The notes beneath the pieces were generated by a model. The model saw only the letters and a program-made list of their open reading frames with translations. It had not been told where the DNA came from and did no database searches. A stretch of 52,819 bases of DNA, taken from the NCBI GenBank assembly GCA_001829125.1, contig MIAN01000261.1, forward strand, positions 1-52,819, in the 5' to 3' direction. The DNA comes from Spirochaetes bacterium GWB1_27_13 (GTDB lineage Bacteria; Spirochaetota; GWE2-31-10; MWDO01). A program made the translations under genes and the position numbers. This document shows, one piece after another, positions 26,438 to 37,300 of the stretch. Within the stretch, counting starts at the first letter, position 1, and the number at the start of each line of letters is the position of its first letter.

Positions 26438-27196
26438 TTAAAGACAATAAGTCTTATTCAGTTCATAAAGTACAATGCCAACACTAACAGATAGATTTAA
26501 AGAATCTATTTTATTATTTGTTGGGATCGTTATACTCACATCGCAATTTCTTTTGACAAGAGGTCTTATTCCCCTACCCTCTTCACCAAAAACAATACAC
26601 GCTTTATCTGAAAATTTTACACCACTAAGTTTTTCACCATCTTTATCCGCAGCATAAACCCAATAATTGTTTGCTTTTAAAAATTCTATCGTGCGAGTAA
26701 TATTTGTAACATATACTATATCTAATAAATTTACTGCACCACTTGATCTTTTTATGACAACATCGTTTATTGGAGCAGAGTTATCCTTTGGTAAAACAAC
26801 ATATTTTACATTAAAAAGTAAAGAACTTCGTAAAATAGCACCTAAATTACCAACATCTTTTATTCCATCAAGAATAACAGTTAATTCTTTAATATCTGTT
26901 GATTCTTCTATTTTTCTAATAAAATCTTCTTCAGATAGTACTTTATTGACATCTTCTTCTGTTTTTAAGACAATACCTTGATGATTTTTATCACCAAAAT
27001 ATTTTATAAAGTATTCTTTATCAACAAAACTAATTTCAATATTTTTTGTTTTTGCTTCATCTAATAATTCTTTTATAGATGGATTTGTGACATTATTTTG
27101 TACAAATAAAACACCTTTATTAATTATTTTTAGAGCTTCTTTAACTGGGTTTTTTCCATAAATATAGTTGGTTTCATTATTAATAATTTTTGACAC
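26438..27196 (-). CDS. rlmB: 23S rRNA 2'-O-methyltransferase RlmB (TrmH family)
   Basis: A 252-aa SPOUT-family enzyme expected to methylate the ribose of a 23S rRNA guanosine (G2251 in E. coli numbering). The N-terminal substrate-binding part begins YIYGKNPVKEALK. The three SPOUT motifs are present: NLGAILRS, then VFGEEGRGIRPLV, then IPTNNKIDSLNLSVSVGIVLYEL with the trefoil knot Ser-Leu-Asn. The start is GTG, overlapping the end of the upstream gene by 17 bases; GGGAAG lies seven bases ahead. It appears to be co-transcribed with the EF-hand-repeat gene. Length and motifs are complete. Confidence 0.92.
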   Translation of the reverse strand: MSKIINNETNYIYGKNPVKEALKIINKGVLFVQNNVTNPSIKELLDEAKTKNIEISFVDKEYFIKYFGDKNHQGIVLKTEEDVNKVLSEEDFIRKIEESTDIKELTVILDGIKDVGNLGAILRSSLLFNVKYVVLPKDNSAPINDVVIKRSSGAVNLLDIVYVTNITRTIEFLKANNYWVYAADKDGEKLSGVKFSDKACIVFGEEGRGIRPLVKRNCDVSITIPTNNKIDSLNLSVSVGIVLYELNKTYCL

Positions 27197-28100
27197 TATC
27201 TATCTTCCCATCAAAATCAGTATCTTTTTCTACTTTTATTATTTGCCTTTTATTATTTGAATAATGCCATTCATCTACCTTGCCATCAAAATTATCATCT
27301 TTTTCTATAACCACATCTTTTAAACCACCTTCAGCATTATAAGTGTATTTTACCCACATATCAGGTTTTGTATCATTATTTGTATCATGTTCCTCTTTAA
27401 GAATAGTTCCATTTTCATCAAAATAATATATATCATCCATTTTTTCGTTATTATAGCCAAGAGTAAATAAAATCTCATCTATTTTTCTATAATCATCTGG
27501 CTTTAGAGTCTTTTTCATTATATATTTTCTTTCGTTTTCATTCTTTTCGTAGAATGCTAATAATAGATTTTTATTTTGTGGTGTTACTTTTGCAAGTATT
27601 TCTTTCTCAAAATAGTCAATAGTACTCTCTTCTGGTGTAATTTTATCCATACTTTCTTTTATTTTTACACCATTACTATTATATTCTTCAATTTTATCAA
27701 ATTTACCATTAAAATTCTCATCACTCTTTTGTAAATAAACCTTATCCTTTTCTTCATATCTAATCAAATCTATTTTTCCATCATTATTAGAATCTATTTT
27801 TATTTCTTTAAAAAAACTCTTTCCTTTAACTGTAACAGTCATAAATATATCTGGTTTTCCATCAGCATCATAGTCTTGAATATCAGAAAAAATCAAATAA
27901 ACTATATTTTTCTCAGATACATAAAAACACGACTCATCTGGTTTATCATTTCCATTTACATCGAGTAATTTCCAATCTTTATAAACTTCAATTTTTAACC
28001 ATCTATCAATTTTTTTATCATTATTTTCATCTAAAGTAACATCAACAGAAAATGCACTGATTGCAATTAACAAAAATAAAATACAAAACTTCAATTTCAT
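27180..28100 (-). CDS. exported protein with EF-hand-like Asp repeats
   Basis: A 306-aa protein with a signal peptide (MKLKFCILFLLIAISAFSVD). It contains about nine calcium-binding-loop-like segments: DENNDKKIDRW, DVNGNDKPDE, DYDADGKPDIF, DSNNDGKIDLI, DENFNGKFDKI, DTNNDTKPDMW, DDNFDGKVDEW and DTDFDGKIDSV. The loops follow the DxDxDG pattern of dockerin or thrombospondin-3-type repeats rather than paired EF-hand helices. It is probably periplasmic or surface exposed and calcium-dependent in folding. AAGGAAGG precedes the ATG. Its 3' end overlaps rlmB, an unexpected partner, so operon membership may be only positional. Confidence 0.7.
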   Translation of the reverse strand: MKLKFCILFLLIAISAFSVDVTLDENNDKKIDRWLKIEVYKDWKLLDVNGNDKPDESCFYVSEKNIVYLIFSDIQDYDADGKPDIFMTVTVKGKSFFKEIKIDSNNDGKIDLIRYEEKDKVYLQKSDENFNGKFDKIEEYNSNGVKIKESMDKITPEESTIDYFEKEILAKVTPQNKNLLLAFYEKNENERKYIMKKTLKPDDYRKIDEILFTLGYNNEKMDDIYYFDENGTILKEEHDTNNDTKPDMWVKYTYNAEGGLKDVVIEKDDNFDGKVDEWHYSNNKRQIIKVEKDTDFDGKIDSVKNY

Positions 28101-28446
28101 AAAAAACCTTCCTTAAAATACAGTTCTTTTCAATATATATTAAATGTTTTAAATTTGAATAGTTGTTATTATAACTTTTTTCTTTTTATTTGAGAATAGA
28201 TTTTTTTAATTTTATATAATAATTTACAAACTAAAAGTTAAAGCATATACAAAAAAACTTTTTAATTAATTTGTAAATAAATAATATTAATCTTTAAAAA
28301 AACATTTTTTTCTAGTATAAGGTTTATAATAATAATTGTAATTAAAACAATTATCTGATATATACTTTGTTACATCTGCTTAATTTATTAGAATGTTTTT
28401 GTATAGCATTTCATTATTAAGTTAAAAATTTTTATATGGGGATTTT
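28101..28446. other. divergent intergenic region, nothing identified
   Basis: These 346 very AT-rich bases separate two divergent exported-protein genes. No ORF, hairpin of note or interspersed repeat was seen. Promoters for both genes must lie here, but no candidate stands out above the background of AT runs. Confidence 0.5.
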
Positions 28447-29199
28447 ATGAGAAATAAATTTAGTATTTTACTTATCATTTTTACTTTAACAAACATTTTT
28501 TTGTTTTCTGAAAATATATATTTTTTTACAAGAACAACTTTTGCCATATCTCAATTTTGGGAAGGCGATACAACAGGAGACCCTGATTTAAACAGTCCTG
28601 CACCTGTTGCAAGAAAATATTTTTCAAATTTTTTAACTGGTTCTTTTGGAGCAGGAGTTGAAATGGTCATCTGGGACAATGGTAAAAAAAGAGGCTCTCG
28701 TATTTTTGCTAAGGCTGGTATAGATGTGTTATTCGCAGGACCTACTTATCTTGGATATTACAATTATGATCCTAATAAAGCATTAAGTAATGACCAACTA
28801 AAGTCTGTCAATTTGAATGGTGGTCTATTATATACAGGATTTGACTTAGACTTGTTTATTGGTGGAAGTTTTCCAAAAACTGATTTGTTATGGGGACTTG
28901 GTTCAATGTTTTATTTTATGTTCCCTTCTTATGGACAAAATTATAATGTATCATCCTTTTCAGAAAGGTTTAACTTTTATGCAGCCCCTGCTTTACTCAT
29001 AGCTTATGATATTTTTATACCAAATACAAATCTTAAAATCACACCACAATTAAGGACTGGTTTTACATGTTTACCACTCATACCAAACGATATGATGAAA
29101 AACGAAACTGATGGCTACAAACAAAAAGAAATGTATAGTGGTTTCTATATTGATTTATCTGTATCATTTAGTTTTTATGCAATACAATGGAAAAAATAG
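28447..29199 (+). CDS. outer-membrane-type exported protein
   Basis: A 250-aa protein with a signal peptide (MRNKFSILLIIFTLTNIFLFSE). The mature sequence is rich in aromatic residues and glycine with strand-like stretches (FLTGSFGAGVEMVIWDNG, LYTGFDLDLFIGGSF, FYIDLSVSFSFYAIQWKK), ending in a final strand, as in outer-membrane barrels. GGGG precedes the ATG at proper spacing. No specific family is recognised. The following gene starts inside its last codons, so the two are translationally linked. Confidence 0.65.
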   Translation: MRNKFSILLIIFTLTNIFLFSENIYFFTRTTFAISQFWEGDTTGDPDLNSPAPVARKYFSNFLTGSFGAGVEMVIWDNGKKRGSRIFAKAGIDVLFAGPTYLGYYNYDPNKALSNDQLKSVNLNGGLLYTGFDLDLFIGGSFPKTDLLWGLGSMFYFMFPSYGQNYNVSSFSERFNFYAAPALLIAYDIFIPNTNLKITPQLRTGFTCLPLIPNDMMKNETDGYKQKEMYSGFYIDLSVSFSFYAIQWKK

Positions 29200-30613
29200 T
29201 CTATTTCTATTAATATTTTTGTTTTCAGTAACATTTTCTTTTGGTATAGGGATAACTCCGTATATTTTTATCATCGAGTTTGAAGAAAATACAACAGATA
29301 TTGTACCAAATATGATCTATTATAAAGATTGTTCGCTTGATAAAATAGAACCAGAAGTTAGATATGACAAAAACTATATCAAACTAAAAAAATTAAATTA
29401 TCCAAAAGAAATTGATATTGAACAAACAAATTTAATAGATGACCTCGAGGATAATAAAAATCATGATCTCATTCACACAAAACAAATAGAAAATACTCTA
29501 AATAAACCTATTCCCAAAAAAATTAATTTTAAGATAGAAAGCAATTTTTTTTATAACAATTTTTATTATTCAACAAGTAATTTTGAGATTTTTAATAAAA
29601 ACGTCTATGAAAGGTTATTTTTACAAACAGACAACAATAAAATCAACTTAAACAATATTTTTAAGTTAAATACAACATATAATTTTAATTTTGAGAATAA
29701 AATAGATTTCAATTATGGAAAAATTTATAAAGAAATATATTCTAATTTTATTTTTACCGAAAACCTGAAAAATATTAATTTTAGTGAAGATATTGCTTTT
29801 GGCTATGATATAAAAAATAATTTTATTAAGAGTGGAATATTTTTTTTGGTAGAAATAAAAAAACAATTTGTCCCACAATTTTTATTTTATTATAATGGAC
29901 TTGATTTTTTTATTGGAGGAGGCTTTAGTTATAAGAATAATTTTTTAGAAACAAAGATTAACAATGATATTCAGTTAGATTTTGTTAAAAATTATAAATT
30001 TAATTTTGATTTTTATATTAATTTTAATTATTCTTCTATTTTTAGCCTATCTTTAATAAAAACAGATGATAGATTTAAAGGAGAAAATTTTTATAAATAC
30101 AAAAAAATCATTGACGACAAAGAAGAAAAAAATATATTATCTTTAAGTGGAATTGATTTTAAATTTAATAAAAATATAGTTTTTTTCAATATTTTGACGA
30201 TTTTCTACTTTGATTATTATTTTTTATCTATTGATTTGATTAGAAATATAGTTTTTAACAAACCTAATATTTTTTGTAAGTTTGAATTAGCATTTGACTT
30301 AAAATATTTTTTACTTAATTTTTCTTCAGATATTAACTTATCTGACCTAAAAACTATCGATACCAGATTTTTGTTAGAATTTAGAGACATTAAAACAAAT
30401 TTTATTACATTTAATGCTGGATTAGCTTCTTATTTAAAAAACAATTTTGACACAATAGAAATTACAAGTAATATAAAGATAGACTTTAATATAACTAAAA
30501 ATGGATTACTATATACAAGATTTAACGGTGGATTAGCCTTAAATAATCTTAAATCAAATATTTCAGCACAATTTATCTATTTTATAGAAGGTGGGTTTAA
30601 AGCATTTTTTTAA
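29177..30613 (+). CDS. exported beta-rich protein, unknown function
   Basis: The ORF track starts at 29111, deep inside the preceding gene; the ATG at 29177 gives a normal signal peptide (MQYNGKNSLFLLIFLFSVTF...SFG) and a 23-base overlap, so it is preferred (478 aa). Residues ~30-140 are polar with many Asp/Asn/Lys; the remaining ~340 residues alternate aromatics and charged residues (FDFYINFNYSSIFSLSL, FITFNAGLASYLKNNF), consistent with a beta-barrel. There is no clear ribosome binding site, so expression probably depends on coupling. The stop codon overlaps that of the convergent gene within a TTAA. No family recognised. Confidence 0.55.
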   Translation: MQYNGKNSLFLLIFLFSVTFSFGIGITPYIFIIEFEENTTDIVPNMIYYKDCSLDKIEPEVRYDKNYIKLKKLNYPKEIDIEQTNLIDDLEDNKNHDLIHTKQIENTLNKPIPKKINFKIESNFFYNNFYYSTSNFEIFNKNVYERLFLQTDNNKINLNNIFKLNTTYNFNFENKIDFNYGKIYKEIYSNFIFTENLKNINFSEDIAFGYDIKNNFIKSGIFFLVEIKKQFVPQFLFYYNGLDFFIGGGFSYKNNFLETKINNDIQLDFVKNYKFNFDFYINFNYSSIFSLSLIKTDDRFKGENFYKYKKIIDDKEEKNILSLSGIDFKFNKNIVFFNILTIFYFDYYFLSIDLIRNIVFNKPNIFCKFELAFDLKYFLLNFSSDINLSDLKTIDTRFLLEFRDIKTNFITFNAGLASYLKNNFDTIEITSNIKIDFNITKNGLLYTRFNGGLALNNLKSNISAQFIYFIEGGFKAFF

Positions 30614-32340
30614 ACGCCAATCATTTTTTGGATTGTCCTAATTAAAAAATAAATGGATTGCATTGTTTTAAATCCAAAATGTTTATAATAAATTAGATGA
30701 GAGTCATTTATATCTTTTTTTTGTAAAATAATTTCAGTCATAATACTAAATTTTTTCAAAAAATAAAATTTTTGTTCCATTTCACAAATTAAGTTTTTCC
30801 AGTTATTTAAAGATTCATCATCATTTTGATTAAAATCAGTCTTTTCAAATAAAATCTTTAATCTTTGAGAAAATTCAAATAAATTATTTATCATTTCATT
30901 AAAAAAAGTATTTATTTGACCTTTTTCTATCAATTTTAAATGATTTTGACTCAATAAGTCTTTTGAATTAATCCTATTGCTATCATCTATTATATTCTCT
31001 AACTTTTCTTCCTTTAAATTTTCTATTTTTAAAGAATGATAAATTGAGTTATAAATATGTATATCTGGATTATTTTTTGCAAAATGACTAAAATAAGATG
31101 CGTAATTTTCTAACACAAAATCCGTAAGAACATTTTTATCACTGATTTTACTTTTACCTGTTTTTATGCTTCTACAACTTATAGCCTTTGCCATCATAGA
31201 CTCCGGTGGTGAAAAATAATTTGATAAAAACATAGTCTTTTCATAATAAGGAGAATCTTTACAATGAGTAATAAAATCTGGAAATGACAAATCAAGCCCT
31301 GCAAGGTATATTTTTTTAAAACCAAAGCTAATTGCAAGATTGAGAGCATAGTCAGCCACAGTTCCACCAGTATCGATTCCATTTTTTGGAATACCAAAAC
31401 TATCAAAAAAATATTCGATTATACTTTTGTTAAAAATATTATTAGTAAAAGTAAAATATATATTATCCACTAACCTACCCAATTTTGGATAACAAATAAT
31501 ATCAAAAATATAACTAATTTCACTCTTTTTATCTAAAACAAAATCATCAAGACTATAAAATTGTCCATCAAGTGACACAACAAAGTCTGGTTTAATATTA
31601 TTTTTTAACAGTGGTTTTAAAGCAGTATCAACAGCAAAAAGTGTAATTTTATCTCTATTATTTCTTATGAAGGGAATATCATTTGTTAAATTTGGACCTG
31701 CACATGCTATTACACACAAATTATTCCCCATATCATTCTTTTTTATATCAATAATAGGAGATTTAGAAAATTGCGAAGAATTATAAATAAAATTCTTAGT
31801 CCATAAACCTATAAAAGTTGACTCTGTTAGTATATTTTGCGTGATTATACTAAATGACTTTTTTATTAAATTAAAAAAATTAGCCTCTTCTTTTGGTAGA
31901 ATATTCTTATAGCCAATATTAGAGTAATAATAAATCCTACCCTCAGAAAAAAAATCATTTTTTTCAATAAAATTGTAAATTTCTTCATCATTTATAATTG
32001 AAACCAAAAGTAGTTTTTTATCTTTAAAAATACTTTGGTCATAATATTTTTCTTTATAAAGCAAAAAAATCTCTTTAATGGGTTCATAAATTATAAAAAT
32101 AGAGTCTGGATTATTACTAATTATGTTATTAATTCCATAACCAAGCCCAACTCCAAAAATTATTATTAGATTCTTACCTTTATAGATAAAATTTTTAGCT
32201 TCAGCTTCCGGATCAAATTTTGAGTGTATATATTTATCATTTATGATTAGAATATCTTTATTATTTCTTGATTTTTCTATTTTAAAAGAAAAAAAAGAGC
32301 TATCATTATCGATAGCTCTATTATTGTTAATATTAGACAT
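30610..32340 (-). CDS. Maf/MptE-like motility-associated factor (DUF115)
   Basis: A 576-aa protein of the DUF115 / MptE-like family, annotated in spirochaetes as motility-associated factor glycosyltransferases that are thought to add sugars to flagellin. The core lies at about residues 200-370: CVIACAGPNLTNDIPFI, then LFAVDTALKPLL, KPDFVVSLDGQF and GGTVADYALNLAISFGFKKI followed by LAGLDLSF. An N-terminal Rossmann-like part (IIFGVGLGYGINNII) and a helical C-terminal tail flank it. The gene starts two bases after the SurA-like gene ends, so they form an operon. No flagellin gene is in the window; the function is inferred from the family. Confidence 0.82.
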   Translation of the reverse strand: MSNINNNRAIDNDSSFFSFKIEKSRNNKDILIINDKYIHSKFDPEAEAKNFIYKGKNLIIIFGVGLGYGINNIISNNPDSIFIIYEPIKEIFLLYKEKYYDQSIFKDKKLLLVSIINDEEIYNFIEKNDFFSEGRIYYYSNIGYKNILPKEEANFFNLIKKSFSIITQNILTESTFIGLWTKNFIYNSSQFSKSPIIDIKKNDMGNNLCVIACAGPNLTNDIPFIRNNRDKITLFAVDTALKPLLKNNIKPDFVVSLDGQFYSLDDFVLDKKSEISYIFDIICYPKLGRLVDNIYFTFTNNIFNKSIIEYFFDSFGIPKNGIDTGGTVADYALNLAISFGFKKIYLAGLDLSFPDFITHCKDSPYYEKTMFLSNYFSPPESMMAKAISCRSIKTGKSKISDKNVLTDFVLENYASYFSHFAKNNPDIHIYNSIYHSLKIENLKEEKLENIIDDSNRINSKDLLSQNHLKLIEKGQINTFFNEMINNLFEFSQRLKILFEKTDFNQNDDESLNNWKNLICEMEQKFYFLKKFSIMTEIILQKKDINDSHLIYYKHFGFKTMQSIYFLIRTIQKMIGV

Positions 32341-32342
32341 AA

Positions 32343-33881
32343 TTATTCTTGTTTTTGGATAAAATCTTGAATTTTGAATACATAACTAAAGTTATCTACT
32401 ATTTCATATTTTTTTCTTTCTTTTGTATAATAATCGCCTTCTATATCCATACTCTTTCCATTAGAATATTTTTTGCTTAAATCATCATACATATCCTCAA
32501 AAGATTTTAAATCCACATCAGCCTTATCAGAAACCATAGCAATCATATAACCATTAGAATGTTTAAAAGGTTCTAAAATATCATTTTTTTTACTCTTAAA
32601 TGCTTTTGCTATATAATTTTTATCATCTGTCAAATCTGGATTAACATTAGGCATCCCATAACCTAAAAAGCTTGATGCCCCTGAAGTCTCTACTTTTAAA
32701 TTAAATTTATTAGCTGCTTTTTCCAAACCATCTTTTTTGGCTAAAGCATATAACTCATCAGCTTTCTTTTTATTTTCATCTTCAATTGCTTTAAAATTTC
32801 TTGCTATATATTCGCTTTTAAGTTTTTGTTTTAATTTATCATCTGCTAATTCTGGATATCTAACATCTTCAATATAGAAAACAATAGGTCCAACTGATGT
32901 TTGGACAACTGTTTTAGCAACTTCTTTATTTTGAGTAGTTCTAACAGCATTTTTTAAATCGGCATTCTCAAAATCATCTATAAAACTATATTCTGAATCA
33001 TAAACTATATTTACAATTTTATCTTCTATTTTTAATTTATTACCAATTTCTATAAATTTTGCCTTATCTTTTGTTACTTCTTTTAAAGCCTTTTCTGCTT
33101 CTGTTTTATCTTTAAAAACTAATCTTGTTAATTTATATTGTTTATAACTATCTTTGTTTTCATCATAAAACTTTGCAAGAAGTTTTTCATCTACTTCTTG
33201 TGTAGAAAGATTGATATATTTTAAAGTAACTTTAACATTTTCTAATTTATAATTTTCTAAAGCTTCTTCTTGTGTTACTGGAAGTCCTTTAAAATAATCT
33301 TGTACAAAACTATCATAAAGTAAATCTTCTTGAATTTCTTTTGCGTATTTGTTTACTTTACCTCTTTCTTTTTTCATGGCTTCATAATTAATATCACCTT
33401 CACTATCAGAAAAATATCTTTTACCAACTTCTTTATTAAGCCAGTTTTTTGATATTGTGATATTCATTTTATGTGCATTTTTCATTCCTATTATTTTATT
33501 GATTGTATTATCAAAAATCATTCTCGCATATTGATATTTTTGGTAAGGATTTATTTGTTGTGAAGACATTATCGAAGAAAGTCTAATATTAAACTCGTCT
33601 TGCCTTCCAAGTTGAATTTTTTGGTTCATAATTCTACCAACATAAGAGTTTGGGTTATCTCTATTTTGAGCTACTTGAGCTTCTTGTGGAATAGAAATTG
33701 TACCATCTTCATTTTTTATCTTAGTTTTACCTAAATCTTTTATAAAATCATTGATACCAAGTAGTGGTCCACCTGTAAAAATAAAAGTAACAACAATAAT
33801 TGCTATTACAAATGTAACTAAAAAATTTCTAATCGATGTCTTTAAATCCTCTTTCTCTTTTTTGACTTCTTTATCGTTCAT
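32343..33881 (-). CDS. SurA/PpiD-type periplasmic chaperone (peptidyl-prolyl isomerase family)
   Basis: A 512-aa membrane-anchored protein. One transmembrane helix (about residues 18-37, FLVTFVIAIIVVTFIFTGG) leads to a SurA_N-like helical domain (QLGRQDEFNIRLSSIM, RYFSDSEGDINYEAM), a parvulin-like middle region with weak conservation (about 215-400) and the C-terminal helical return segment. The arrangement is that of PpiD. Classical parvulin active-site residues are not obvious, so it may act as a chaperone without isomerase activity. It probably helps fold or escort exported and outer-membrane proteins, of which this window contains many. AAGGA precedes the ATG. It leads the operon with the Maf-like gene. 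Confidence 0.78.
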   Translation of the reverse strand: MNDKEVKKEKEDLKTSIRNFLVTFVIAIIVVTFIFTGGPLLGINDFIKDLGKTKIKNEDGTISIPQEAQVAQNRDNPNSYVGRIMNQKIQLGRQDEFNIRLSSIMSSQQINPYQKYQYARMIFDNTINKIIGMKNAHKMNITISKNWLNKEVGKRYFSDSEGDINYEAMKKERGKVNKYAKEIQEDLLYDSFVQDYFKGLPVTQEEALENYKLENVKVTLKYINLSTQEVDEKLLAKFYDENKDSYKQYKLTRLVFKDKTEAEKALKEVTKDKAKFIEIGNKLKIEDKIVNIVYDSEYSFIDDFENADLKNAVRTTQNKEVAKTVVQTSVGPIVFYIEDVRYPELADDKLKQKLKSEYIARNFKAIEDENKKKADELYALAKKDGLEKAANKFNLKVETSGASSFLGYGMPNVNPDLTDDKNYIAKAFKSKKNDILEPFKHSNGYMIAMVSDKADVDLKSFEDMYDDLSKKYSNGKSMDIEGDYYTKERKKYEIVDNFSYVFKIQDFIQKQE

Positions 33882-34299
33882 AAACCATCCTTAATTTTTA
33901 TATCTAAGTTTTTTACCGAAGTTTAATATTCTTGTCGGTTCATAGCAGTAAAAAATACCATTTTAAATTATAAATGTCAATCACGGATAAAAAAAATGTC
34001 AAAAAAAATAAAATATAGCTTTTTTAAACTTTATAAAATAGTTTCCTTACGAAAAGCCAATAAAAAATATCAATATCATAGATTAAAATAACAGTATAAA
34101 ACTTAGAATACAAACATAAATCTATGAATTTTGTTTTTTATATTAGATTAATGATGTTATAATTCTATTTTAAGTAAGAATATAATAAAAATAACTTATA
34201 TTCGATAAAACTTAATATTCTATAAATTAAAAAAAATACACATTATCGTCATATTTTTTTATAAAACAACAGAAATATAAAAAAATATTAAAAAAGAAA

Positions 34300-34328
34300 T
34301 TGACAGAAAATTCTAAATAATTTAAAAT
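34300..34328 (+). promoter_or_regulatory. strong predicted promoter of the giant coiled-coil gene
   Basis: Consensus TTGACA, a 17-base spacer and TAAAAT predict a start near base 34335 and a leader of about 44 bases that includes both G tracts. Confidence 0.65.
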
Positions 34329-34369
34329 TCAAAAGTTATATATGGGGGAATTTTCGTTTTTTTCTATAA

Positions 34370-34377
34370 GGGGGGGG
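34370..34377 (+). repeat. poly-G tract (8 G) in the ribosome binding site
   Basis: Eight consecutive G residues fill the Shine-Dalgarno position one base before the ATG of the large coiled-coil gene, in DNA that is otherwise about three quarters A+T. Homopolymers of this length can slip during replication. Confidence 0.75.
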
Positions 34378-34378
34378 A

Positions 34379-37300
34379 ATGTTATTATTAGCTATTCTTA
34401 TATCAGGAGCTATTTCTTTTAGTATTGCATTAGTTTTTAGGCAACTCGATAAAAATAATAGAAGTTTTGAAAAAATTGCTAAACTTTCAAAAAATATTAA
34501 AGATGAATTAGCTTCTTTTGCGGATGAAAAAATCCAATCTTTAAGAGATTTTGATAATTGCATTGATGTTTCAATTCAAAAAGGCAGTAATTTAATCAAT
34601 GTTTTAAAATCTTCTATTTCTGAGCTAGAATCTAAGTTAAATGGTGTGAATAAAGAAACTGATAAAGTTAATGAATTTTATACTCAACTTGAGATTATTG
34701 GTAAAAATATAGCTGGTATTGACCAAGAATTTAAAAATATAGCCGAAAATTCGTCTTATGTTAAGAATGTTGAAGAAAAAATAAACAAATTTAAAAAAGA
34801 TATTGCTTTAATAGAAAAAAACATTACAAGAATTGAAGATGATTTAAGAAAAGAAAATTCTCAAGCCCTCAAAAATATTACAGAAGAAATTGTTTCTGAA
34901 ACACAAAATGAAATCAAAAATATTAGAGATAGCTTTTTAGTTTCATTTAAAGAAGTAGAAAATAAAAAAGACAGTATTATTGAAGATATTGAAAGAAAAA
35001 ATAATGAAATGAATAGTAAAATATCAGAAACAGAGAATATATTAGATAATTTCGCACAAAGACAAGAAAAATTTGTTATTGAAAATAATGAAAAATTATA
35101 CAAAGAAATAAAATCTGTTGAGGATAAATTAAATAATATGAAAGACAACTTTATTGGAGTTGTTGTTGAAGAATTTAATAATCTAAACTCAATTAATAAC
35201 TCAAAAGTTGAAGAAGTTAAAAATGACATCGCAAAAATTGAAATAGAATTAACTGATAAAGTTAATGAAAAAGTAGCAAAATTTAACACAATCATATCTG
35301 AAATGGAACAAACTGGCGAAAATGTTGATAAACTTGTCAAAGAAGAGTTTAAAGAAGAAAAAACTAAACAATTAGCCGAAATTAGAACAATTTATAGTAA
35401 TATTCTAAAAGAAATTGATACTTATAATGAAAAATTAAAAAATGAAGCTAAAAACAATATTATTAAGGTATTAAGAGAAAATGAAGATAAATTTAAAATT
35501 TTAAATGAAAACTTTAAGAAAATGGAAAAAGATGGACAAATTAAATTAACATCTTTTGAAACAACTTTAAATGAATATTCAAACAATTTTGAAAGATTAA
35601 AATTAGATATTTCAAAAGAAATAGAACATAAAGCAAAACAATTTGATGAATATATCAATACTTCAAGTGAAAAAGTAATTACAAACATAAGTATTACGTT
35701 AAATAAAGTTTCTTCTGATGCAAATGGTAAAACAAGCGAGATCACATCTAAATTTGAAAATCTTTTTGCAAGTATAGAGTCAAAACTTTTAACAACTGAA
35801 AAAGAATTAGTTGAAAACTCAAGAAAAATCGAGACTTCGTTATCTAAAAAAGCAAATGATTTAGAAAATACATTATTTAATAGACAAAATGACTTGGAAC
35901 AAAATATTCTAAAGGATATTGAGGCACGGTATCACAATTATAAATCTTCTATCGAAAATAATTTTAATGAAAACTATTCTAATTTGAATAATTTTGTAAG
36001 TGAATCAAAAAATGAACTTTCTTTATTAAAAGAAAAATTGATGGAAACTATCAATAAATCAAACGATGAGATTAGTACAGTTAGAGAAAAAACAATTATT
36101 TCTTTTAATCAATCAAAAGAGAATATTGAGTTAGAACTTGGTGATTTTTACAATAAAATAAAAAAAGAAGTTGAAAATGTAGAAGGAAAAGTCAATAGTA
36201 TTGAAGATTCTTTTATACAAAGACTAAAATCTTTAGATACTCTTGTTGAAGAAAAAATTGAAAACAATGTTTCGTGGTGTAATTCAAAAATTAATGACTT
36301 GTACAATAGAGGCAATGAGTTAGATACTCTCTTTAATACTAAAATTGGTCAAACCGAAGAACTTTATAATAAAAGTTTAATTAAATTAAGGTCTGATAAT
36401 GAACAGAAACTTAATTTAGTCGAAAATCAATATAAAAACTTGGCTAATTCTATTAATGAGATTAAAAACAATATTGATAACGATATTACATCATTAGTGT
36501 CTAATGCTTCTACAAAATTAAAAGAAGAATATAGACAACTCGAGGAAGAGTCATTAAATACAGTGAATGGCTATAAAAATGATTTGGGGAAAATAAAACA
36601 ATCAATTAAGTTTATTGAAGAAAAATATAACGAAAGATTGGACAATAAATTTGACGAAATTGATAAAAATTTAATTGGTAAAATGCAAGATGTTAATGAA
36701 ATTGTTGATAAAATTCAAGAAATTAATGAAAAATATAATATTAAGTTTAATGAACTTGGAGAAAGATTCAAAAACTACGAATCTGACCTTAATTTAAGAT
36801 CAAATGAAATTGAAAAAAGATTAAACGAAAAAGGCGAAAAGATTCTATCTGGTAGACTCGATAAAGTAAACGAAATATCTTATAAATTTAATGAAGTTGT
36901 AGAAAACATCAATGGTTTAAAATCTAAAATAGATACTGAAATCTGCCAAAAAGTTGAGGATGGTAAACTTGAAATTAATAAAGTCTTTGAAGACGGGAAA
37001 AATTTTGTTTTTACAAATTATAATAATTTGGAAGAAGAAACAGTAAACCGAATTAATACTTATAAAAATGAATTATCTATCCTTAAAAATAACCTAAATG
37101 ACATCGAAATCAACTTTAATAAACTATTTGAAGAAAAATTAAATCAAACTGATAATGTTTTAAATGAAAAAACAAATCAATTTAATGTAACTTATTCTTA
37201 CTTTGTTGAAGAATTGAATAAAAAGATTAATCTTTTAGAAGGAGACTTTAAGAATAAAATAGTTGATTTGGAAAATAACTATAAAAATTGGAATGAAAAA

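Larger units (their letters stand above)
33882..34378. other. divergent intergenic region, promoter and G tracts
   Basis: The 497 bases between the chaperone and giant coiled-coil genes contain no convincing ORF. The right end holds a strong promoter (34300-34328), GGGGG at 34344-34348 and GGGGGGGG at 34370-34377. The rest is AT-rich runs without visible repeats. Confidence 0.6.
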
